The notes: generated from the letters alone by a model not told the origin. Counted from the stretch's first letter, positions 1 through 9,088 are shown. The stretch is 64,000 nucleotides of DNA from an uncultured Clostridia bacterium (GCA_946566955.1 CAMNXD010000003.1:62001-126000), one strand, 5' to 3'. Translations and numbers: made by a program.

Positions 1-191
1 TGCAAGAAAATTATTAATAGTATTTTTAAGCTTAAAAATAATTAGAGTATTTTAATGTTTAAGGTATCGCTTTAATATAGGGCTAATTAAGTAGTGAAAC
101 ACTTTAAATAATAATTTTTGCGAGTGAATTTGTATATAAATCATATATTTGAAATATGTATAAAACTTTTATATAATAAAAATGATTTATG

Positions 192-200
192 TGGTATAAT
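192..200 (+). promoter_or_regulatory. extended -10 promoter of the nucleotide transporter
   Basis: A TGG followed by a consensus TATAAT box (195-200) lies about 125 bases before the transporter start. No good -35 is visible 17 bases upstream, which is tolerated when the -10 is extended. The rest of positions 1-191 is AT-rich with no gene that I can support. Confidence 0.45.
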
Positions 201-324
201 CCAATTATAGAGCTTGTTTAGATATATGGTCGCTTCGAAATTTGTCGTTTAAAAGAGGGATAGAGCGAAAATGAAGCAAAGTAGATTCAAAGCTCAATAT
301 TTTAGAAAGGAGAGAAATGCTAAT

Positions 325-1842
325 ATGAATGAATTTAACCAAAGCGGCAGTGAACATGAATTTAGTAGATTAAAGTCGATATTTTGGCCTATTCATAGAT
401 ACGAACTTAAAAAGTTTTTGCCGATGAGTTTGCTGATGTTTTGCGTGCTATTTGTGTATACTATGGTTAAAGACTTGAAAGACGTTTTTATTTTAAGATA
501 TGCTACTTGCGGAAGTACGGAGCTATTACCAGTTTTAAAACTATGGTTTGTTATGCCAACTGCATTCACGTTTGCAATGCTTTTTACTTTTTTAGTTGGA
601 AAATTCGGAAGCCGGAAAGCTTTTTATATAGTAGTTTCAACTTTTATGTTATTTTACCTGGTATTTGTGGTTGTACTTTTCCCTCACGTAAAAGCTGGAC
701 ATTGGCATGCAAGTGCTGAAACTATACGGCAGCTTCAAGAAACTTGGCCAAAAATTTTTTATTATGTTATACCATGTTTAACAAATTGGAGTTATACACT
801 ATTTTATTGTTTTTCGGAAATTTGGGGGACTGCAACTATTGGCTCTTTATTTTGGCAATTTGCAAATCAAGTAACTAAAAAAAATGAAGTCAATAGGTTT
901 TATGGTCTTTATGCGATGATTGCTAATATAGGAGTAGTGCTATCTGGAGGGGCTTTAGAGCGTATGTCTAAAGCAACTGAATTAGACTTTGATAGAAATG
1001 TCAAGATTTTGGTAGGATTATGCATATTCTTTGGAATAGCCTCTATGGCGGTTTTTTACTATATAAACAAGGTCGTTTTAAAAGACCCAAGGTTTTATAA
1101 TTCTTCTATATTTGAGCACGAAAACAAGAAAAGCAAGGTGAGCTTTATGGAAGGTATAAAGCTTTTATTTACTTCTTCGTATATGGGACTAGTTGCAGTT
1201 TTACTTTTATCCTATGGCACTACTGTTAATTTTGTGGAAATTCTTTGGAAGGATTATCTCAGGTCAACTCTTGTTAATCCCAATGATTGTGCGTCAATGC
1301 TTGGAAATCTTTCGATGACTACAGGCGCTTTGACTATATTTATGACGTTTTTAAGTACGAACATAATGAGAAAATTCAAATGGAAAGTTCCTGCTCTTAT
1401 TCCTCCTTTGTGTATGGCAGGGCTTGGACTTATATTTTTTTCGCTTGTAATTTATAACAAACAAGGGGCGAGCCATATAATGGGCCGTTCGGTTCCAATG
1501 ATGATTCTGTGGGTAGGTCTTTTTACCGATGCGATAATTAAAAGTGTTAAATACTGCTTATTTGACCCAACTAAAAATATGGTCTTCCGGCCCTTAGACC
1601 ATGACACTAAAACTAAAGGTCAAGCTGCAGTTGAAGTTATAGCTGGACGTGCAGGTAAAGCTGGAGCCTCAACAGTAAACTATGTTTTAACGAATATCGT
1701 ATCCGTGGGAAGCAAGATTTCTTCTCATTTATTTACTATTGTTCCTATTTTTGCAGTAACGGCAGTAGGATGGATTTTTGCCGTATTTGGGCTCAGCAAA
1801 AAATATGAAGCAAAACTTTTAAAGCAGTCAGAAGAAGTTTAA
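325..1842 (+). CDS. ATP/ADP antiporter-family nucleotide transporter (NTT/Tlc)
   Basis: Polytopic inner-membrane protein of the plastid/Rickettsia/Chlamydia nucleotide transporter family, which typically exchanges host ATP for bacterial ADP or imports nucleotides. The 505 residues contain about 12 hydrophobic segments. Family landmarks are the early VKDLKDVFIL segment (about 48-57), the SEIWGTATIGSLFWQFANQ region (about 164-182), the RFYGLYAMIANIG stretch and, near the C-terminus, FDPTKNMVFRPLD followed by KGQAAVEVIAGRAGK. The start at 325 is preferred over an in-frame ATG at 271 because AAAGGAGAG precedes it and family members begin similarly. It is a single gene with its own promoter and terminator. 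Substrate preference (ATP/ADP exchange or broader uptake) cannot be read from sequence. Family assignment is strong; an energy-parasitic lifestyle is inferred from it. Confidence 0.93.
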   Translation: MNEFNQSGSEHEFSRLKSIFWPIHRYELKKFLPMSLLMFCVLFVYTMVKDLKDVFILRYATCGSTELLPVLKLWFVMPTAFTFAMLFTFLVGKFGSRKAFYIVVSTFMLFYLVFVVVLFPHVKAGHWHASAETIRQLQETWPKIFYYVIPCLTNWSYTLFYCFSEIWGTATIGSLFWQFANQVTKKNEVNRFYGLYAMIANIGVVLSGGALERMSKATELDFDRNVKILVGLCIFFGIASMAVFYYINKVVLKDPRFYNSSIFEHENKKSKVSFMEGIKLLFTSSYMGLVAVLLLSYGTTVNFVEILWKDYLRSTLVNPNDCASMLGNLSMTTGALTIFMTFLSTNIMRKFKWKVPALIPPLCMAGLGLIFFSLVIYNKQGASHIMGRSVPMMILWVGLFTDAIIKSVKYCLFDPTKNMVFRPLDHDTKTKGQAAVEVIAGRAGKAGASTVNYVLTNIVSVGSKISSHLFTIVPIFAVTAVGWIFAVFGLSKKYEAKLLKQSEEV

Positions 1843-1860
1843 AATTTAGGATTTCTTTTA

Positions 1861-1891
1861 AGCCTCCTGGACATTTAAAGTCTAAGAGGCT
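1861..1891 (+). terminator. Stem-loop terminator after the nucleotide transporter
   Basis: A 12-base stem with one mismatch and one G-U pair (1861-1872 with 1880-1891) and a 7-base loop sits 18 bases after the transporter stop. The tail is T-rich but interrupted (ATTTATATATTT). Confidence 0.65.
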
Positions 1892-2035
1892 ATTTATATA
1901 TTTAATTCATAAATACATGAACATTAAATTAATTTTTTTATATATTTTAATTGTATATGGTAAATTTTTAAGTAATATGATATTATATAATTTTCATCAA
2001 TACAAAGTTTTATAAAAAGGAGTTGAGCTTAAAAT

Positions 2036-2512
2036 ATGGAGAAAAAACAAATAAGCAAGAAATGGATAATAGTAGTTCTTATATTAGCAGTAATAGGTTC
2101 AATTGGAGCTATTTTCTTTTATGAAAAGACTTCAACTCGTGTTTTTACTAAAAGTGAATATATAAAAGAAGTTATAGTACAAAACCAAGATTTTGAATCC
2201 GCACTAGATAGTTTCCTCGATCAAGTGGCGTCGTATAATGGAAGCGCATCATCAACTGAAAAACTTGAAAATACTGCTTCAAAATTTCCAGAGTTTGTAA
2301 AGGATTTGGAGGAAAAATTAGGACCTCGTGTACCTCATGAATCTAAAAGTCACTATACTCAAATGATATCAGCTTATAAAATATATTTAGAGGCCATAGA
2401 TATGTATAAAAGGTACGTCCCTAAAAACCCAGGAGACGAACGATCCGCTCTTATTAAAGAAGCTGATAGTAAATTAGCAGAGGCTTATGAAGCTATGAAG
2501 AATATTAAATAA
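2036..2512 (+). CDS. Small membrane-anchored protein of unknown function
   Basis: I do not recognise a family. The 158 residues begin with a lysine-rich stretch and one hydrophobic segment (about residues 10-28, IIVVLILAVIGSIGAIFF), so the protein is probably anchored with its body outside the membrane. The remainder is hydrophilic and helix-prone: glutamate- and lysine-rich, with a KLAEAYEAMKNIK end, no cysteines and no catalytic motif. An AAGGAG lies 13 bases before the ATG. A weak promoter candidate, TTGTAT (1951-1956) and TATGAT (1976-1981), lies upstream. The next gene starts 37 bases later on the same strand, so the two may be co-transcribed. Confidence 0.7.
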   Translation: MEKKQISKKWIIVVLILAVIGSIGAIFFYEKTSTRVFTKSEYIKEVIVQNQDFESALDSFLDQVASYNGSASSTEKLENTASKFPEFVKDLEEKLGPRVPHESKSHYTQMISAYKIYLEAIDMYKRYVPKNPGDERSALIKEADSKLAEAYEAMKNIK

Positions 2513-2549
2513 TTAGAATAATTATTTTTGAAGAAAGGAGAGAGAAGCG

Positions 2550-3059
2550 ATGAGTGAAATTGATGCTAAAAATATAATACTAATTAATTTTATACTTATG
2601 ACTTTATGGCATTTAAGTATACTGTTTTTATGCATGAGATTAGACTCTTCATTCTTTGATCCTCGCAAATTTTTATATATAGCACGTAAATGGGAGAAAA
2701 AAGGTAAATTTTATACAAGCGTCTTGAAAATAAAAAAATGGAAAGATAAACTCCCTCAATATGTTTCTAAAAATGGATTTTCGAAGCGGTCTTTAAATTC
2801 AAAAATAGATAAGCAGTATATGGAAAAATTTATAGTAGAGACCTGCAGAGCTGAGTGGAATCACTTTATGTGTTCTATGTACTGGATAGTATCAATTTTT
2901 TTAAATTCTTCAATTTATGCTGTGATTTTTTCATTAATTCCTATACTTGCCAACTTACCTTTTTTACTCATTCAGCGATTTAATCGCATAAGACTTAGTA
3001 AACTAATTGAGCACAACTGTCACGGTCAAGCGGTTTTTCAAGATACTCGAGCAACTTGA
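2550..3059 (+). CDS. CrtO-like (glycosyl-diaponeurosporenoate) acyltransferase family membrane protein
   Basis: The 169 residues match, by eye, the family of the staphyloxanthin acyltransferase CrtO. Shared features in order are an N-terminal membrane segment (about 8-28), the basic WEKKGKFYTSVLKIKKWKDKLP block (about 48-69), an IVETCRAEWNH motif (about 95-105), a second hydrophobic region, and the closing ANLPFLLIQRFNRIRL motif. In Staphylococcus CrtO esterifies a glucosylated carotenoid in the membrane. No carotenoid gene is present here, so the substrate is probably another lipid or glycolipid. A clear AAAGGAG precedes the ATG. Family call is good; substrate is unknown. Confidence 0.75.
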   Translation: MSEIDAKNIILINFILMTLWHLSILFLCMRLDSSFFDPRKFLYIARKWEKKGKFYTSVLKIKKWKDKLPQYVSKNGFSKRSLNSKIDKQYMEKFIVETCRAEWNHFMCSMYWIVSIFLNSSIYAVIFSLIPILANLPFLLIQRFNRIRLSKLIEHNCHGQAVFQDTRAT

Positions 3060-3165
3060 AAAGTACATTCAAAAATGGTATTGTAAAATTAGAAGTTTTG
3101 TTGTACAATAATTATTACGTGTATAAATTCACTAATTTCACTATAACAAAGAGGTGATAAAAACC

Positions 3166-3369
3166 ATGAAAGAAAATATACATCCTAAGTATGAAAGTAC
3201 AAAAATTAGATGTTCTTGCGGCAACGAAATAGAAACTCGTTCCACACACGCAGATATGACCGTTGAAGTGTGCTCTAAGTGTCATCCGTTTTATACCGAT
3301 AAACAGCGCTACGTTGATACTGGCGGACGCATAGGTAAGTTTAAAAAGCGTTTGGCTCAGGCCCGCTAG
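3166..3369 (+). CDS. rpmE: 50S ribosomal protein L31
   Basis: A 67-residue L31 of the zinc-binding (C+) type, with cysteines at 16, 18, 36 and 39 (CSC and CSKC) and the typical MKENIHPKY opening. It sits on the large subunit near the central protuberance and bridges to the small subunit. An in-frame GTG at 3154 lies inside the Shine-Dalgarno sequence GAGGTG, so the ATG at 3166 is the start. It stands alone, upstream of yigZ, separated from it by a stem-loop. Confidence 0.93.
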   Translation: MKENIHPKYESTKIRCSCGNEIETRSTHADMTVEVCSKCHPFYTDKQRYVDTGGRIGKFKKRLAQAR

Positions 3370-3393
3370 CACTAAGCTCATGGTTATTATAAT

Positions 3394-3417
3394 TAGGCGA
3401 CGCATTGGCGTTGCCTA
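3394..3417 (+). terminator. Stem-loop after rpmE
   Basis: A 10-base stem (3394-3403 with 3408-3417, one G-U pair) with a 4-base loop follows rpmE by 24 bases. The trailing T-run is poor, so it may be a leaky terminator ahead of yigZ. Confidence 0.5.
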
Positions 3418-3443
3418 TTGTGTTAAGTGTGGTGTGTTAATTT

Positions 3444-4061
3444 ATGGAGTATATTACTATAGAAAATGAAAGCGTATTTGAAGAAACAGAAAAACGCTCG
3501 AGGTTTATATCATATAGTTTAAGCGTAGACTCAAGTAAAGAAGCTAGGGAAAAGCTCCAAAAAATTAAAAGCTCTCATAAAAATGCAAAGCATCATGTTT
3601 ATGCATACATAATTAAAGATGAAGTAGAAGAAAAGTACTGCGATGACGGTGAACCTTCAGGAACGGGAGGACTACCTATATTTAACGTAATTAAGGGCTT
3701 TAAGCTTCAAAGGGTTATGGTAGTAGTTGTGAGGTATTTTGGAGGGATATTACTAGGAACGGCGGGCTTAAGAGAAAGATACAGCGCTGGGGCAAAAGGC
3801 GTTTTAAATAAGTCTAGGACTAAAACACTTACTATAGTAAATGAATTTTTAGTGGAGTGCAGCTATAGTCAATACAGCAAGGTTTTAAACATGATTTCTG
3901 AATTTAAAGGTAAGGTTGTTAAACTCGATTACATTCAAAACGTAGTGATACGGTTTTATATTAAAAAGGAATTTACGAAAGAAATTTTCAAGAAACTTGA
4001 AAGTATAATGTGCGGTAGCGAGGGTATTACTCTTCTACCCGAGAAATATGAAAGTATTTAA
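3444..4061 (+). CDS. yigZ: YigZ/IMPACT (UPF0029) family protein
   Basis: The 205 residues have the conserved N-terminal UPF0029 core: KRSRFISY, an AKHHVYAY motif (about 49-56), then DDGEPSGTGGLPI (about 67-79) and VVRYFGGILLGTAGLRERY (about 90-108). These are diagnostic of YigZ/YvyE, a relative of the eukaryotic translation regulator IMPACT. The bacterial role is unsettled (translation-associated). The second half is the usual alpha/beta C-terminal domain. No convincing ribosome binding site precedes the ATG. The following dGTPase starts 15 bases after the stop, so both probably share a transcript. Confidence 0.85.
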   Translation: MEYITIENESVFEETEKRSRFISYSLSVDSSKEAREKLQKIKSSHKNAKHHVYAYIIKDEVEEKYCDDGEPSGTGGLPIFNVIKGFKLQRVMVVVVRYFGGILLGTAGLRERYSAGAKGVLNKSRTKTLTIVNEFLVECSYSQYSKVLNMISEFKGKVVKLDYIQNVVIRFYIKKEFTKEIFKKLESIMCGSEGITLLPEKYESI

Positions 4062-4076
4062 AGGCGGTGGATTGAA

Positions 4077-5081
4077 ATGCTTAGTATAAGAGAAGTAACT
4101 GAAAATTCGGAGCTTAATAATCTATGTAAAGAAGCTTCTTGCGCTAAAAATAGCTTAGGGAGAAAAGTTTATGAGTCTCCCTGCTCCATAAGGACGTGCT
4201 ATCAACGTGACAGAGATAGAATTCTTTACAGTAAATCCTTTAGAAGGCTAAAGCATAAAACTCAAGTATTTATTTCTCCGCTGGGAGACCATTATCGCAC
4301 TCGTTTAACACACACTTTAGAAGTTGCTCAAATTTCTCGTACTGTGGCAAGAGCATTAAAACTCAACGAAGACCTCACGGAAGCGATTTCTTTAGGGCAC
4401 GACCTTGGTCATACACCATTTGGTCATGCAGGAGAAGAGGTATTAAATAAACTTTGTCCAGAAGGCTTTAAGCATTATAAACAAAGCGTTCGCATTTTAG
4501 ACGTACTTGAGAACGAAGGCACTGGGCTAAACTTAACTGAGGAAGTTTTAAATGGAATTCGTTGTCATACCGAAGGTGAGGAAGCTTTTACATTAGAAGG
4601 AAGATTAGTTCGTCTATGTGATAGAATCGCATATATAAATCACGATATCGAAGACTCGATAAGAGCAGGAATTTTAAATCCTGATTTTTTACCCAAAAGC
4701 TTTAAAAGCGTTATAAATAACAATGCTTCTTCAATTGTAAATTCTTTAGTTACGGCCGTAATAAAAAATAGCTTATATGGAGATATAAGTATGGGCGAAG
4801 AAGTTGGACAAGCCTTTAAAGATGTACATAAATTCATGTATGAAAATGTTTATTTAAATAAACGTTCAATTTCTGAGGAAGATAAAGTCCCATTCGTGAT
4901 TAGTTCCCTGTATAATCACTTTTTGCAGCACGCCGATCAGATTCCTGCGTATTTAATAAAAATAGGTGAAAAAGATGGCAAAGAAAAAGTAGTCTGCGAC
5001 TACATTGCTGGAATGACGGATAAATTTGCAGTAAGCTTATTTAAAGATATTTTTCTTCCAAGGTCATCAAGAATTTTCTAG
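4077..5081 (+). CDS. dgt: Deoxyguanosinetriphosphate triphosphohydrolase-like HD protein
   Basis: HD-domain enzyme of the dGTPase family, which cleaves dNTPs to deoxynucleoside and tripolyphosphate and so controls dNTP pools. The metal-binding pattern is visible: H79 in RTRLTHTLEV, H108-D109 in SLGHDLGHTPFGH, and a later aspartate in RLCDRIAYINHD. The N-terminal YQRDRDRIL and SKSFRRLKHKTQV blocks are also typical. Length (334) fits the short Gram-positive form. It has an AAGGCGGTGG ribosome binding site. It is followed by dnaG and rpoD, a common clostridial order. Confidence 0.9.
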   Translation: MLSIREVTENSELNNLCKEASCAKNSLGRKVYESPCSIRTCYQRDRDRILYSKSFRRLKHKTQVFISPLGDHYRTRLTHTLEVAQISRTVARALKLNEDLTEAISLGHDLGHTPFGHAGEEVLNKLCPEGFKHYKQSVRILDVLENEGTGLNLTEEVLNGIRCHTEGEEAFTLEGRLVRLCDRIAYINHDIEDSIRAGILNPDFLPKSFKSVINNNASSIVNSLVTAVIKNSLYGDISMGEEVGQAFKDVHKFMYENVYLNKRSISEEDKVPFVISSLYNHFLQHADQIPAYLIKIGEKDGKEKVVCDYIAGMTDKFAVSLFKDIFLPRSSRIF

Positions 5082-5111
5082 TAAATCTGTTAGTAGGAGG
5101 CGAAAGCTTAC

Positions 5112-6875
5112 GTGATTCTTTCGGATGATTTTATAGCTGAACTGAAAGAAAAAAACGATATAAGCGAAATAATTTCTCAGTACGTTGACATTCAAAGAAA
5201 AGGCAGAAACATGATGGGCTTGTGTCCATTTCATGCTGAGAGGACACCATCGTTTTGCGTGTATCCTGCGAGTGGCTCGTTTTACTGTTTTGGATGTGGC
5301 GCTGGTGGAGACGTTATAACTTTTTTGCGTCTTATTGAGCACTACGACTATTTAGAGGCTGTAAAAAGTTTGTGCGAAAGATGTGGTATGAATTTTAGTG
5401 TTAGTGATGAAGAAAATGAACTTCATAAGAAAAAATTATTGATATATGAAATCAATAGAGAAAGTGCACGGTTTTATTATAAGTGTCTTTTAAGCGAAAA
5501 AGGCAAAAATGCACGTGACTATCTTAAAAATAGAGGTATAAATTCGTCAACTATTACTCATTTTGGGCTAGGATATTCTCCAAATAATAGATTTTCTCTT
5601 GTAGACTACTTAAAAAAAAGAGGTTATAATGAAAAAGACATTATATTGTCTAATTTAGCGTTTAAATCGCAAAATATGAGGGAACTTGACAGATTTTACG
5701 ATAGATTAATGTTTCCGATAATAGACGTACGAGGCAACGTTATAGCCTTTGGAGCCCGGACTCTTTCCGGAAAACAGCCGAAGTATTTAAATACTTCAGA
5801 TACATTAGTTTTTAAAAAAAGTAATAATTTGTTTGCTCTCAATTTTGCTGCGAAGTCTAGCGAAAAATACATCATACTTGCGGAGGGATATATGGATGTT
5901 ATAGCTCTTCATCAAGCGGGATTTACAAATGCCGTAGCTACGCTCGGAACCTCGCTAACTAATTCTCAAGTAAAAATAATTTCACGCAACTGCAGCGAAG
6001 TAATGCTTGCGTACGACTCAGACTCTCCTGGTCAAAAAGCTTCACAAAGAGCTATTTCTCTTCTTAAAGCTAACGGACTTAAAGTTAAAATAATTTCCAT
6101 TCCACATTTTAAAGACCCAGATGAATTTTTAAGATCCGCAGGAGAAAATGCCTCAATTAAATTCGAAGGTCTTATAAAAAACTCAAAAAATGACTTAGAA
6201 TATCAGCTTTCTGATTTAAAATCCAAATGCAATATAAGTACGTCTGAAGGAAAAGTTAAATATCTTACGGAAGGAGCGAAAATTCTTGCAAACTCTGCAA
6301 GCGAAGTTGAAAGAGAAATTTATTCAATGGTGATGAGTTCGGAAATAGGAGTTAGAAAATCAACGGTTTTAATTCAGGTGGAAAAGTACATAAAGCAAAA
6401 TTCTTATAAAATAAAATCTAAAGAGATGAAAAATATTTTAAAGCTCACAGCTGCTAAATCGGATGAAGTAAATAAGCAAAAACAAAGTAACTTGCGGGCT
6501 GCATTGGCAGAAGAGAGCTTAATCGCTTGTATTATAAATAATCGTGGGTTAGCCAATACTATTATTTCAAAGGTTTCTTCTGATCTATTTGTTACTGAAT
6601 TCAATAGAAAGGTTTTTGACTCTATAAAAGATATAATTTCAAAAGGTAAGAACCCAGAAATATCTAGCTTATCATGCTATGAATTTTCTTTTAAAGAAAT
6701 AGGAAGAATAACTAAGATAGTATGCAGCTACGATAAAACTATGGGACGTGAGGAATGTATAGCTGAGTATATAAAAATTCTTGAGGATGAAAACAAAAAA
6801 AAGAAATTTCAAGAATTATCGGACATTCCTGCAAATGAAATAAAGCTTTATATTGAAAATTTAAAAGGAACATAG
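5112..6875 (+). CDS. dnaG: DNA primase
   Basis: Synthesises RNA primers at the replication fork. Domains in order: a CHC2 zinc ribbon with C38, H41, C59 and C62; the primase core containing the TOPRIM motifs ILAEGYMDVIALHQ, LAYDSDSPGQKA and DPDEFL (about 255-345); and a helical C-terminal region expected to bind the replicative helicase. Length (587) is normal. The start is GTG, placed 11 bases after AGGAGG. It lies 30 bases after dgt and 70 before rpoD, the ancestral macromolecular-synthesis arrangement. Confidence 0.96.
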   Translation: MILSDDFIAELKEKNDISEIISQYVDIQRKGRNMMGLCPFHAERTPSFCVYPASGSFYCFGCGAGGDVITFLRLIEHYDYLEAVKSLCERCGMNFSVSDEENELHKKKLLIYEINRESARFYYKCLLSEKGKNARDYLKNRGINSSTITHFGLGYSPNNRFSLVDYLKKRGYNEKDIILSNLAFKSQNMRELDRFYDRLMFPIIDVRGNVIAFGARTLSGKQPKYLNTSDTLVFKKSNNLFALNFAAKSSEKYIILAEGYMDVIALHQAGFTNAVATLGTSLTNSQVKIISRNCSEVMLAYDSDSPGQKASQRAISLLKANGLKVKIISIPHFKDPDEFLRSAGENASIKFEGLIKNSKNDLEYQLSDLKSKCNISTSEGKVKYLTEGAKILANSASEVEREIYSMVMSSEIGVRKSTVLIQVEKYIKQNSYKIKSKEMKNILKLTAAKSDEVNKQKQSNLRAALAEESLIACIINNRGLANTIISKVSSDLFVTEFNRKVFDSIKDIISKGKNPEISSLSCYEFSFKEIGRITKIVCSYDKTMGREECIAEYIKILEDENKKKKFQELSDIPANEIKLYIENLKGT

Positions 6876-6945
6876 TGCTTGCTGGCTTAGTACGGAAAAA
6901 ATAAAAGTGTTTTAACTTTTAAAGTTAAGGAAATGGAGGCAGAAA

Positions 6946-8028
6946 ATGGAAGAAACAACACAAAAAACCGGTGATGTAGAAGACGTTATAAAAGACTTGG
7001 CTCAGCATGGTAAGTCTGCAGGACAAGTTAGTACGGGTGACATACTTGAAGCAATGGGCGAAATAGAATTTGACCCAGATGAAATAGAAAAGCTATACGA
7101 TTCTATGGAGTCAATGGGAGTAGAAATAGTCGAGGGATTAGAAGAACCTGAGGAAACTTCTTCAAGTTCAGCAGGGTATAGCGCTGATGACGGTGCCTTA
7201 CTTACAGACGACCCTGTAAAGGTTTATCTTAAAGAAATAGGATCGGTTCCGCTACTTAGCAATGAAAAAGAATTAGAACTTGCAAAAAGAGTAGCGGCAG
7301 GAGATGAAAAAGCTAAAAAAAGATTGTCTGAAGCCAATTTAAGATTGGTTGTTAGCATTGCAAAGAGATATTTAGGAAGAGGAATGCACTTTCTTGACTT
7401 AATCCAAGAGGGCAATTTAGGACTTATGAAAGCAGTTGAAAAGTTTGACTATTCCAAAGGCTTTAAGTTTTCCACATATGCCACCTGGTGGATTCGTCAA
7501 GCGATAACCAGAGCTATTGCAGATCAAGCAAGGACAATAAGAATTCCCGTTCATATGGTAGAGACCATGAATAAAGTCCGCCGAGTTTCAGGTCAGCTTT
7601 TGCATAGTAATGGTCACGAGCCAACACCTGAAGAGGTTGCAGAAGAACTTAATATGCCTGTTGATAAAATAAGAGAAATAATGAGAGCGTCGCAGGATCC
7701 TCTTTCTCTAGAAACTCCAATAGGTGAAGAAGATGATACTCATCTAGGAGATATGGTCCCAGATAGCGACGCGCTAGCTCCTGTGGAAGAAGCCTCCAAT
7801 GTGCTTCTTAGGGAGCAACTTATAGAAGTCCTCGACACTCTGACTCCTCGTGAAAGAAAGGTTCTTCAAATGAGATTCGGAATCGACGATGGGCGTCCTC
7901 ATACGCTCGAAGAAGTGGGAAAAGAATTTGATGTCACTCGAGAAAGAATTCGTCAGATAGAAGCAAAAGCACTTAGAAAGCTAAGACATCCTAGCAGAAG
8001 CAAAAAGCTTAAGGATTATTTAGATTAA
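6946..8028 (+). CDS. rpoD: RNA polymerase primary sigma factor
   Basis: Housekeeping sigma (SigA/RpoD), 360 residues. Region 1.1-like acidic N-terminus (about 1-70), region 1.2 ([11 protein letters not shown]), the highly conserved region 2 ([49 protein letters not shown]), region 3, and region 4 with the helix-turn-helix [25 protein letters not shown]. Regions 2.4 and 4.2 predict ordinary -10 and -35 recognition, consistent with the promoters seen in this window; region 3.0 would contact the extended -10 TG. GGAGG precedes the ATG. Confidence 0.97.
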   Translation: MEETTQKTGDVEDVIKDLAQHGKSAGQVSTGDILEAMGEIEFDPDEIEKLYDSMESMGVEIVEGLEEPEETSSSSAGYSADDGALLTDDPVKVYLKEIGSVPLLSNEKELELAKRVAAGDEKAKKRLSEANLRLVVSIAKRYLGRGMHFLDLIQEGNLGLMKAVEKFDYSKGFKFSTYATWWIRQAITRAIADQARTIRIPVHMVETMNKVRRVSGQLLHSNGHEPTPEEVAEELNMPVDKIREIMRASQDPLSLETPIGEEDDTHLGDMVPDSDALAPVEEASNVLLREQLIEVLDTLTPRERKVLQMRFGIDDGRPHTLEEVGKEFDVTRERIRQIEAKALRKLRHPSRSKKLKDYLD

Positions 8029-8034
8029 TTATCA

Positions 8035-8063
8035 TTGACATTTTTAAAACTAAATGATAAAAT
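8035..8063 (+). promoter_or_regulatory. Promoter of the rplU operon
   Basis: Consensus TTGACA (8035-8040), 17-base spacer, TAAAAT (8058-8063), with TGA immediately before the -10. It begins directly after the rpoD stop, so the ribosomal genes are transcribed separately from rpoD. Confidence 0.8.
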
Positions 8064-8074
8064 TACCATACCGC

Positions 8075-8157
8075 ATATTGCAGGTGATGAAATGACATTT
8101 TAAATGTCTACCTGAATCAATAGCGAGATAAAGTAAAGGCAGGTGCGTAAGGAAGAA
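8075..8157 (+). promoter_or_regulatory. Probable L21 leader (ribosomal protein autoregulatory RNA)
   Basis: The roughly 80-base untranslated leader folds into a hairpin: CAGGT (8081-8085) with ACCTG (8110-8114), and inside it GACATT (8094-8099) with AATGTC (8103-8108). A further CAGGT copy occurs just before the start codon (8140-8144), which could compete for pairing. Position matches the known L21 leaders upstream of rplU in Firmicutes. The match to that family is inferred, not computed. Confidence 0.45.
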
Positions 8158-8466
8158 ATGTACGCAGTTATAAAAACGGGAGGCAAGCAATATAAAGTTG
8201 CTGAAGGTGAAGTTATTTATATTGAAAAGCTAGATGCTGCTGAAGGTTCAGAGGTTAGCTTTGAAGTTGTTGCAGGCCAGGATGAAAAACAATTCTATGT
8301 TGGCGCTCCAACAGTTGCTTCTGCAAAAGTAACAGCTAAAGTACTTAAAAATGGCAGAGCAAAAAAACTAACGGTATTTACTTATAAACCTAAAAAAGGC
8401 TGCAAACGTAAACTGGGTCATAGACAGCTGTATAGTAAGGTTCAAATTAAAAAAATAAGCTTCTAA
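8158..8466 (+). CDS. rplU: 50S ribosomal protein L21
   Basis: A 102-residue L21 with the typical [14 protein letters not shown] opening and the basic C-terminal [21 protein letters not shown]. It binds 23S rRNA on the large subunit. An in-frame GTG at 8143 would add five residues, but the conserved L21 start is the ATG at 8158 with AAGGA close upstream. It is the first gene of the rplU-prp-rpmA operon. Confidence 0.95.
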   Translation: MYAVIKTGGKQYKVAEGEVIYIEKLDAAEGSEVSFEVVAGQDEKQFYVGAPTVASAKVTAKVLKNGRAKKLTVFTYKPKKGCKRKLGHRQLYSKVQIKKISF

Positions 8467-8468
8467 TT

Positions 8469-8807
8469 ATGGTAAAAGCTAAAATTTTTAATTTAAAATC
8501 GGGTAAAATTATTGGATTTGAAATTTCAGGTCATTCGGGTTTTGCTGCTTATGGGAAGGATATAGTCTGTGCGGCGATATCTTCAGCTGCATATATGACT
8601 ATAAATATAGTAGTAGAGCTATTAAAGGTAAGCGCTGATGTAAAAATAAACGAAAATGAAGGACATATGCGCTTTCGAGTATCTGAGGATAACGCTTTAA
8701 AATGTAAGCTTGTTTTTGAAGGGTTAAAGCTACATCTTATTTTACTAGAAGAAATTTATCCAAAAAATTTAAAAGTGAGCTATGAGGAGGTGCAGGAGAA
8801 TGTTTAA
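8469..8807 (+). CDS. prp: Ribosomal-processing cysteine protease Prp
   Basis: A 112-residue protease that removes the N-terminal extension of L27 in Firmicutes and relatives. The catalytic pair is visible: H22 in [10 protein letters not shown] and C34 in DIVCAAIS. It lies between rplU and rpmA, the standard position, starts 2 bases after the rplU stop and overlaps rpmA by 8 bases. Its substrate site is present in the next gene, so the system appears intact. Confidence 0.93.
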   Translation: MVKAKIFNLKSGKIIGFEISGHSGFAAYGKDIVCAAISSAAYMTINIVVELLKVSADVKINENEGHMRFRVSEDNALKCKLVFEGLKLHLILLEEIYPKNLKVSYEEVQENV

Positions 8808-9075
8808 TATTAATATACAGCTTTTTGCTCATAAAAAGGGAATGGGATCTACCAGAAACGGACGTGATTCAGAATCCAAGCGTTTAGGCGTAAAACGAGC
8901 AGACGGTCAAACAGTTCGTGCAGGGAATATTCTTGTTAAACAGCGCGGTACTAAAATTCATCCTGGGGTCAATGTTGGCAGAGGCTCCGATGATAGTTTA
9001 TTCGCTCTTATTGACGGAAAAGTTAGATTTGAGAGAATGGGTCGCGACCGTAAATGCGTAAATGTTTATGCTTAA
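8800..9075 (+). CDS. rpmA: 50S ribosomal protein L27 with cleavable N-terminal extension
   Basis: A 91-residue L27 whose mature part begins [15 protein letters not shown]; the tail of L27 reaches the peptidyl transferase centre. It is preceded by the nine-residue extension MFNINIQLF, matching the Prp cleavage site known from Staphylococcus (cut after the final Phe, before Ala). The start at 8800 has AGGAGG 9 bases upstream; an earlier in-frame ATG (8782) lies in the ribosome-binding region. Translationally coupled to prp. Confidence 0.95.
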   Translation: MFNINIQLFAHKKGMGSTRNGRDSESKRLGVKRADGQTVRAGNILVKQRGTKIHPGVNVGRGSDDSLFALIDGKVRFERMGRDRKCVNVYA

Positions 9076-9088
9076 GAATCTTTTTTAT

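Noticed and set aside
3115..3405. Minus-strand reading frame over rpmE
   Set aside because: It is the antisense shadow of L31, has no ribosome binding site and encodes no recognisable protein.
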